A stretch of 12,441 bases of DNA, taken from positions 1 through 12,441 of the forward strand of contig OMRS01000308.1 of the NCBI GenBank assembly GCA_900313545.1, written 5' to 3'. Positions 8,126-12,441 of this stretch are shown here, one piece after another. The stretch is from an uncultured Eubacteriales bacterium. Lineage in GTDB: Bacteria; Bacillota_A; Clostridia; Christensenellales; Aristaeellaceae. Under the pieces are notes generated by a model. It was not told the origin of the DNA, did not search any database, and worked only from the letters and a program-made list of their open reading frames with translations. The position numbers were made by a program, and so were the translations under genes. Every line of letters starts with the position of its first letter. Position 1 is the first letter of the stretch.

Positions 8126-8160
8126 ACCCGTGGCTCTCTTTTATGGGCTGCGGGTTTTTT
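8126..8160 (+). terminator. Rho-independent terminator downstream of mutS2
   Basis: ACCCG (8126-8130) pairs with CGGGT (8151-8155). After a 2x2 internal loop, GCTC (8133-8136) pairs with GGGC (8145-8148, one G-T pair) around an 8-base loop. Six T follow the stem at 8155-8160. The distance of 187 bases from the mutS2 stop is long, so an unrecognised small transcript ending here is possible. Confidence 0.65.
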
Positions 8161-8538
8161 ATGTATGTGAACATGGAAAAACCGTATTTGCAAAAGGGTA
8201 GAGGAGCACGAACTGGATGTGGCAGTTTTCAAAAAAAGATGATGTATGTACTCTTGAAATCCTGTTTTGTTGCAAGTGCAGCTGAGGGCAGTGTACGGCA
8301 TGAACAGAGAAGCTGTAACATCTGTCGGGATTGATGACAATCAACTGTACTGGTTGTTTTAACGGTATTTGTATGTTTCCGATCACAGCAGTCTGGTTGA
8401 AATGTTTCCTCATTCGAGTGACATCCATGTTGTTGCCTCGGGGCATATCGAGCAGCCTGTCCGTTAGCATCGAAAACGGAGTCAAACCGGACATGCTTTC
8501 TGGCCTGTACTCAGCACGATAAGAACAAGATTTTATTG

Positions 8539-8567
8539 TTTTCAACCATGCTTTTCTCTGATATACT
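8539..8567 (+). promoter_or_regulatory. Extended -10 promoter of the rnf operon
   Basis: TTTTCA (8539-8544, four of six) and TATACT (8562-8567, five of six) are 17 bases apart. The -10 hexamer is preceded by TGA (8559-8561), giving the extended TGN element. Transcription would start near 8574 and leave a leader of about 60 bases before the GTG start of rnfC at 8636. This position excludes the in-frame ATG at 8570 as the normal start. Confidence 0.65.
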
Positions 8568-8635
8568 TTATGCAGTATTTTACCCCGAGACAGCCGCTCT
8601 GGCTGCCTCTTGAGAACGAAGGGAGGAATCAGTCT

Positions 8636-9940
8636 GTGGCAGTAACCCAGACATTCAAGGGTGGTATACATCCCCGGGAGGTCGGAAACGGAAAGAGTGC
8701 ATCCCAGTCTCAGACGATTGTCAATGTCACATCACCTGCAAGGGTCACCATTCCCATGTCCATGCATGTGGGCGCACCGGCCAAGTGCTGTGTGAAGGTC
8801 GGACAGAACGTGAGTCTTGGACAACTCATCGGGGAAGCACAGGGCTTCATTTCCGCACCGGTACATGCGTCAGTATCCGGTAAGGTGATTGCCCTTACGA
8901 CGGCACCCCTTGCAAGTGGAAAGACCTGCCCCGCCGTCGTGATCGAAAACGATTTTCTGGATACGTGGGACGAAAACTGCAAACCCTATCCGGAAACGCC
9001 TGAGGGCATTGTAGAGGCAGCCAAGAACTGTGGAGTGGTTGGTATAGGCGGAGCTGCCTTCCCCACACATGTCAAGCTGAATACTACCTCCCTTGACCCA
9101 AAGCCGGATACCCTTGTGGTGAATGGCAGCGAGTGCGAGCCTTACCTCACCAGTGACCACAGGATCATGGTGGAATGTGCAGCGGAGGTCGCCGACGGCA
9201 TCCGGCTGGCCATGAAGGCCTCCGGCTGTACCAGCGCCTATGTCGGCATTGAGGACAACAAGATGGACGCGGTGGAGGCGCTCAAAGCCCAGGCCGGTTC
9301 CGATTTCGAGGTGGTGGCGCTGCCCGCTAAATATCCCCAGGGCTTTGAAAAGATGCTGATCTATGCCCTGACAGGACGTCGCGTTCCCAACGGCGCACTG
9401 CCTTCTGCAGCCAAATGCGTGACCATGAACGTGGGAACCTGCCTGGCACTCTCCCAAGCGGTGAGAAGCGGCCGTCCCTTGATTGACCGCGTGGTGACGG
9501 TCAACGGACGGGTCGGCAATCCCGGCAATTTCCGCGTTCGCATCGGCATGCCCCTCATGGACCTGCTCGATTTGGCAGGCGGCGTGAACAAGGAAACCCG
9601 GAAACTGATTATCGGCGGCGCCATGATGGGAACCGCGGTACCGAAAGCAAATCTGTATGTCACCAAGAATTTCGGCGGCGTTGTCGCGCTGGCCGATGAA
9701 GGACTTTCTCCGAAAGAGACCGCCTGCATCCGCTGCGGACGCTGCCTGAGAGCCTGCCCAATGCGGCTGATGCCCACCACCATCGACGCCTATGTCCGCC
9801 GTGCGGATTATGACGGTGCGATTGCTGCAGGCGCGCTCAACTGCATGGAATGCGGAAGCTGCACCTATGTGTGCCCTGCAAAACGGGAACTGACTCAGAG
9901 CATCCGGATGGCCAAGCTGGTTGCCCGGTCCAAGAAGTAA
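8636..9940 (+). CDS. rnfC: Rnf electron transport complex subunit C
   Basis: RnfC is the peripheral, NADH-binding subunit of the ferredoxin:NAD+ oxidoreductase that couples electron flow to Na+ or H+ export. From the GTG start the protein has 434 residues, normal for RnfC. It begins with the family opening FKGGIHP, then a lipoyl-like barrel with ISAPVHASVSGKV, then GIGGAAFPTHVKL (136-148) and NGSECEPYLT (163-172), the flavin and nucleotide fold shared with Nuo51. A SLBB-like segment follows, then two ferredoxin sites CxxCxxCxxxCP at C364-C374 and C403-C413. I chose GTG 8636 because AGGGAGGA (8620-8627) lies 8 bases ahead and the product then starts like other RnfC proteins. The in-frame ATG at 8570 would add 22 residues but lies between the predicted -10 box and the transcription start. 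It is the first gene of the rnf operon; rnfD starts 22 bases after its stop. Confidence 0.95.
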   Translation: MAVTQTFKGGIHPREVGNGKSASQSQTIVNVTSPARVTIPMSMHVGAPAKCCVKVGQNVSLGQLIGEAQGFISAPVHASVSGKVIALTTAPLASGKTCPAVVIENDFLDTWDENCKPYPETPEGIVEAAKNCGVVGIGGAAFPTHVKLNTTSLDPKPDTLVVNGSECEPYLTSDHRIMVECAAEVADGIRLAMKASGCTSAYVGIEDNKMDAVEALKAQAGSDFEVVALPAKYPQGFEKMLIYALTGRRVPNGALPSAAKCVTMNVGTCLALSQAVRSGRPLIDRVVTVNGRVGNPGNFRVRIGMPLMDLLDLAGGVNKETRKLIIGGAMMGTAVPKANLYVTKNFGGVVALADEGLSPKETACIRCGRCLRACPMRLMPTTIDAYVRRADYDGAIAAGALNCMECGSCTYVCPAKRELTQSIRMAKLVARSKK

Positions 9941-9962
9941 GTCGTTACGGAGGGAGTATAGA

Positions 9963-10910
9963 ATGTCTTCTTATATTATTTCATCATCTCCACACCTGCG
10001 TGATGATGTCAGCACCAAAAGCATCATGCAGGATGTATGTATCGCCCTGGCACCGGCTTCCATCGCCGGCGTGCTGTTCTTTGGATACCGCTCCGCGGTG
10101 ATCATTGCACTGTCGATTCTCGCTGCAGTGCTCAGTGAGAAGTTCTACTGCAAGGTCAGCCATATTCCCGATACGACGGGAGACTTCAGTGCGGTGGTCA
10201 CGGGACTCCTGCTGGCCCTGAATCTGCCGTCCACAGCACCTTTCTGGATGCCGGTGGTGGGCAGCATCGTGGCCATCCTGCTGTGCAAAATGATCTTCGG
10301 CGGTATCGGACAGAACTTCGTCAACCCGGCTCTGGCCGGACGCGCCATCCTGTCCCTGTCCTGGGCGCAGCAGATGACCACTTTTGCCAATCCCGCCTTC
10401 TTCAACCTGGCCGGAGTGGATACCGTAGCGAGCGCCACCCCCATTCCCGCGGGCGTGGCGGGGAACTATTCCCTGGCACAGGTGTTTCTGGGCAGCATCC
10501 CCGGAACCATCGGCGAGACCTGCAAGCTGGCACTGCTCATCGGAGCGGCCTACCTGTTCGTCCGCCAGGTCATTTCATGGCACATCCCTGCAGCCTTTAT
10601 TGGCTCCTTCGCCGTGTGCTACCTGATTGCCACCGGATTCAGCATCCAGGAGACGATGTATCAGATTCTGACCGGCGGACTGATCCTGGGAGCCTTCTTC
10701 ATGGCGACGGATTACAGCACATCTCCTACCACGGACCTTGGCAAGATCCTGTTCGGACTTGGCTGCGGCCTGCTCCTGTTTGTGTTCAGGTACTGTAAGA
10801 GCGTCAAGGCCGAATGGTGCTCCTTCGCGATCCTGCTCATGAATGTCGTATCTCCGCTGATTGAGCGTGTGACTGGCATCAAGAACTTCGGGGAGGTCGG
10901 AAAAGCATGA
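9963..10910 (+). CDS. rnfD: Rnf electron transport complex subunit D
   Basis: This 315-residue integral membrane subunit carries a covalently bound FMN and, by analogy with NqrB, takes part in electron transfer across the membrane coupled to ion movement. The sequence has about nine or ten hydrophobic segments. A conserved loop reads FGGIGQNFVNPALAGRA (112-128). DTVASATP (153-160) is the flavinylation site, with T159 as the expected FMN-bearing residue, and FFMATDYSTSPTT (245-257) is another family signature. The ATG at 9963 has GGAGGGAG seven bases upstream; the frame is open further upstream into the end of rnfC but without a better start. Its stop overlaps the rnfG start in ATGA, so the two genes are translationally coupled. 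Confidence 0.95.
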   Translation: MSSYIISSSPHLRDDVSTKSIMQDVCIALAPASIAGVLFFGYRSAVIIALSILAAVLSEKFYCKVSHIPDTTGDFSAVVTGLLLALNLPSTAPFWMPVVGSIVAILLCKMIFGGIGQNFVNPALAGRAILSLSWAQQMTTFANPAFFNLAGVDTVASATPIPAGVAGNYSLAQVFLGSIPGTIGETCKLALLIGAAYLFVRQVISWHIPAAFIGSFAVCYLIATGFSIQETMYQILTGGLILGAFFMATDYSTSPTTDLGKILFGLGCGLLLFVFRYCKSVKAEWCSFAILLMNVVSPLIERVTGIKNFGEVGKA

Positions 10911-12441
10911 ACAATCCCATCATCAAACTCGGTATTCGTCTCTTCATGTTCTGCCTTGTGGCCGCTGTAGCGCTGGCCATTACCAATGAAGTGACGAAAG
11001 GACCCATTGCCCAGCGCGCTCTGGAAACCCAGATGGCCGCACTCAAGAAGGTCATGCCTGACGGAGAATATGAAGAAAGTACCTTCGAGGGTGAACTCCC
11101 CGAAGGAAGCGAACTGGATGCCATCTATATCTCCAAAAACCATGACGGCAGCCTTATGGGTTATGCGCTCGTCACTTCGCCCAACGGTTACGGCGGAGAA
11201 ATTCCCATTACCATCGGCGTCAGCAATGGCGGCTATGTGACACAGGTACATGTGGGTGCCCTGCAGGAGACCGCAGGTCTGGGATCCAAGGTCGGTGAGG
11301 ACGCTTTCCTGGACCAGTTCATCGGCATTCCTGCGGATGACGACACCCTCCGCAGCGATGTGGACTTGATCTCCGGCGCTTCCATCTCCTCCGGTGCATT
11401 CCTCAATGCGACCGAACAGGTCTTCGCCTATACGGAGAATGTACTGGGCATCAAGCCTGCTCCCGGAAACAAGGAAGATATCCTGGCAGCCTACAATGCG
11501 GCCAACGGTGTCAGCGAAGAACCGGTCATTTCCACCGCAGAGTACAGTGTAACAGGATTTGGCGACCTCAAGGTGGAGGTTGCCCTGGATCAGAATGGCG
11601 TCATCTCCTCTGTGAAGGTCACCGAACACAATGAAACCGATGGCATCGGAAAGGCTCTGATCGATGACCAGTCCGTCTTTGATGCGCTGGTCGGAAAGAA
11701 CATCAGCGATGCCGCAATCGATGTGCGGGCTGGCGCCACCCTCACCAGCAATGCCATCAATGACGCACTGAGCCAGGCAAAAGCGGCATTCACGGGCGGG
11801 GCGGAAGGTTCTTCCACCGTATATGACGTGACTGGCTTTGCGCCCATGAAAGTGGATGTAAAGACGGATGCCGACGGCAAGATCGTCAGCGTCGAGGTGG
11901 TTGAACATACGGAGACGGAAGGCATCGGCGCCGCTCTGATTGCGGACAAGAACATCTTTGACGCACTTGTCGGACAGGACATCAAGTCCGCCCAGATCGA
12001 TGTGCGTGCAGGCGCCACCCTCACCAGCAATGCCATCAATGAAGCACTCAAAATGGCCGCCAAGAGCGGAGAAGGCGCTTCCGCTTTGCCGGCAGGCGAT
12101 CCCATCACCGTCAAGGGACTCAACAAGTTCACCGTTTACATCGATGTCCAGGATGGAAAGATTGCCTCCATCAGTGTACCGTCCCATTCTGAAACCCCCG
12201 GACTGGGCGCGGACCTGTTGACTGAGGATGCCCTCTCGACACTGGTAGGCCAGAAAATCGATGAAGCTCATGTGGACGCCAAAACCGGAGTGACCCTGAC
12301 TGTCGATGCCCTTCAAAGGGCTCTGAATGTGGCAGCACAGGTCAACGGCTTTGAGGTCCAGGAAGAAGCCAAGACTGAAGAAGCCAAGACTGAAGAAGCC
12401 AAGACTGAAGAAGCCAAGACTGAAGAAGCCAAGACTGAAGA
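10907..12441 (+). CDS. rnfG: RnfG-like subunit with three extra FMN-binding repeats, 3' end outside the window
   Basis: 511 full codons are visible and no stop is reached. Residues 8-26 are a membrane anchor with a short positive start, so the rest should lie outside the cytoplasm. Residues about 78-175 are the normal RnfG FMN-binding domain, with ETAGLG (121-126) and DLISGASISS (153-162); S159 stands where ApbE normally attaches FMN to Thr. Ordinary RnfG proteins end soon after this, at about 200 residues. Here three further domains of the same type follow: 211-293 (ETDGIG, DVRAGATLTS, T278), 304-386 (ETEGIG, DVRAGATLTS, T371) and 400-481 (ETPGLG, DAKTGVTLT, T463). From residue 486 an EEAKT repeat begins and runs off the edge. 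The start overlaps the rnfD stop (ATGA) and GGGGAGG lies at 10890-10896. The role as RnfG is secure from order and domain; the function of the added domains is inferred. Confidence 0.93.
   Translation, partial: MNNPIIKLGIRLFMFCLVAAVALAITNEVTKGPIAQRALETQMAALKKVMPDGEYEESTFEGELPEGSELDAIYISKNHDGSLMGYALVTSPNGYGGEIPITIGVSNGGYVTQVHVGALQETAGLGSKVGEDAFLDQFIGIPADDDTLRSDVDLISGASISSGAFLNATEQVFAYTENVLGIKPAPGNKEDILAAYNAANGVSEEPVISTAEYSVTGFGDLKVEVALDQNGVISSVKVTEHNETDGIGKALIDDQSVFDALVGKNISDAAIDVRAGATLTSNAINDALSQAKAAFTGGAEGSSTVYDVTGFAPMKVDVKTDADGKIVSVEVVEHTETEGIGAALIADKNIFDALVGQDIKSAQIDVRAGATLTSNAINEALKMAAKSGEGASALPAGDPITVKGLNKFTVYIDVQDGKIASISVPSHSETPGLGADLLTEDALSTLVGQKIDEAHVDAKTGVTLTVDALQRALNVAAQVNGFEVQEEAKTEEAKTEEAKTEEAKTEEAKTE
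11717..11763 (+). repeat. First copy of a 47-base near-identical repeat inside rnfG
   Basis: This segment encodes the flavin-attachment loop of the first added FMN-binding repeat. It matches 11996-12042 at 45 of 47 bases; the two differences are synonymous third positions in the Arg and Ala codons. The copies are 279 bases (93 codons) apart, in frame. Confidence 0.9.
11996..12042 (+). repeat. Second copy of the 47-base repeat inside rnfG
   Basis: This is the partner of 11717-11763 and encodes the same loop in the second added repeat. The flanking parts of the two domains have diverged much more (about 60 percent identical residues overall by eye), so this loop is either under strong constraint or has been kept alike by recombination. 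Confidence 0.9.
12362..12441 (+). repeat. In-frame 15-base tandem repeat (EEAKT) at the 3' end of the visible rnfG
   Basis: The unit GAAGAAGCCAAGACT is repeated five times without a single base change (12362-12436), and a sixth copy has begun when the window ends. Each unit encodes Glu-Glu-Ala-Lys-Thr. As the unit is 15 bases, gain or loss of copies would keep the frame. The product is a highly charged, probably extended or helical tail or linker. Confidence 0.95.

Larger units (their letters stand above)
7939..8635. other. Intergenic stretch between mutS2 and rnfC
   Basis: Nearly 700 bases carry the mutS2 terminator (8126-8160) and the rnf promoter (8539-8567). A 5-bp hairpin TTCCG/CGGAA sits right after the mutS2 stop (7941-7954). 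The part from 8161 to 8538 is more AT-rich than the neighbouring genes. Its minus strand is open for 170 codons (8159-8671) and its plus strand has short frames; one of these (about 8365-8466) reads LVEMFPHSSDIHVVA before a stop, which recalls the C-terminal motif of RlmD-type rRNA uracil methyltransferases. None of the frames has a convincing start with a ribosome site. The stretch may be the remains of a lost gene. Confidence 0.45.

Noticed and set aside
8570..8635. ATG at 8570 as the rnfC start
   Set aside because: It sits 2 bases after the -10 hexamer and has no ribosome site. The GTG at 8636 has AGGGAGGA and gives the normal RnfC start.
10712..12316. 534-codon minus-strand open frame opposite rnfD and rnfG
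   Set aside because: Codon-aligned antisense of rnfG with repeated segments mirroring the FMN-binding repeats. Operon structure, ribosome site and motifs support the plus strand.
12362..12441. CRISPR array or mobile-element end
   Set aside because: There are no spacers; the units are contiguous, 15 bases long and in frame with rnfG.

Overview
The window looks like the chromosome of a strictly anaerobic Firmicute (Clostridia- or Erysipelotrichia-like). The case rests on gene content: an [FeFe] hydrogenase next to a SpoIIE-type phosphatase, an NfnAB transhydrogenase, MutS2 and an Rnf operon starting rnfC-rnfD-rnfG. Genes have purine-rich Shine-Dalgarno sites and sigma-A-like promoters. The genus cannot be told from the sequence alone.

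Layout. 1-449 (+) is the C-terminal end of a SpoIIE-family phosphatase that enters from the left. It is followed after 72 bases, which hold a small GC-rich hairpin, by a complete putative group B [FeFe] hydrogenase (522-1949, +). 1950-2897 is a gene-free convergent stretch with a rightward terminator (2019-2071) and a leftward terminator (2403-2455). 2898-5189 (-) is a two-gene operon, nfnA then nfnB, with a good promoter at 5265-5293. 5545-7938 (+) is mutS2 with its own promoter (5420-5448) and a likely terminator (8126-8160). 7939-8635 carries no gene I can support but contains the rnf promoter (8539-8567). rnfC (8636-9940), rnfD (9963-10910) and rnfG (10907 to the right edge, incomplete) follow on the plus strand with very tight spacing.

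How the genes fit together. Apart from mutS2 and the phosphatase fragment, everything complete here handles low-potential electrons. The hydrogenase would exchange electrons between ferredoxin and protons/H2. NfnAB links NADH, ferredoxin and NADPH by flavin-based bifurcation. Rnf couples ferredoxin oxidation by NAD+ to ion export. Together they form a cluster that balances ferredoxin, NAD(H), NADP(H) and H2.

The most unusual object is rnfG. After a normal RnfG part (signal anchor plus one FMN-binding domain, residues 1-180) it carries three more FMN-binding-like repeats (about 211-293, 304-386 and 400-481). It then enters an in-frame run of identical 15-base repeats encoding EEAKT that is still going at the window edge. 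The normal domain has Ser where the flavin-bearing Thr is expected, while the extra repeats have Thr. This suggests an Rnf complex with an added chain of covalently bound flavins on the outer face of the membrane.
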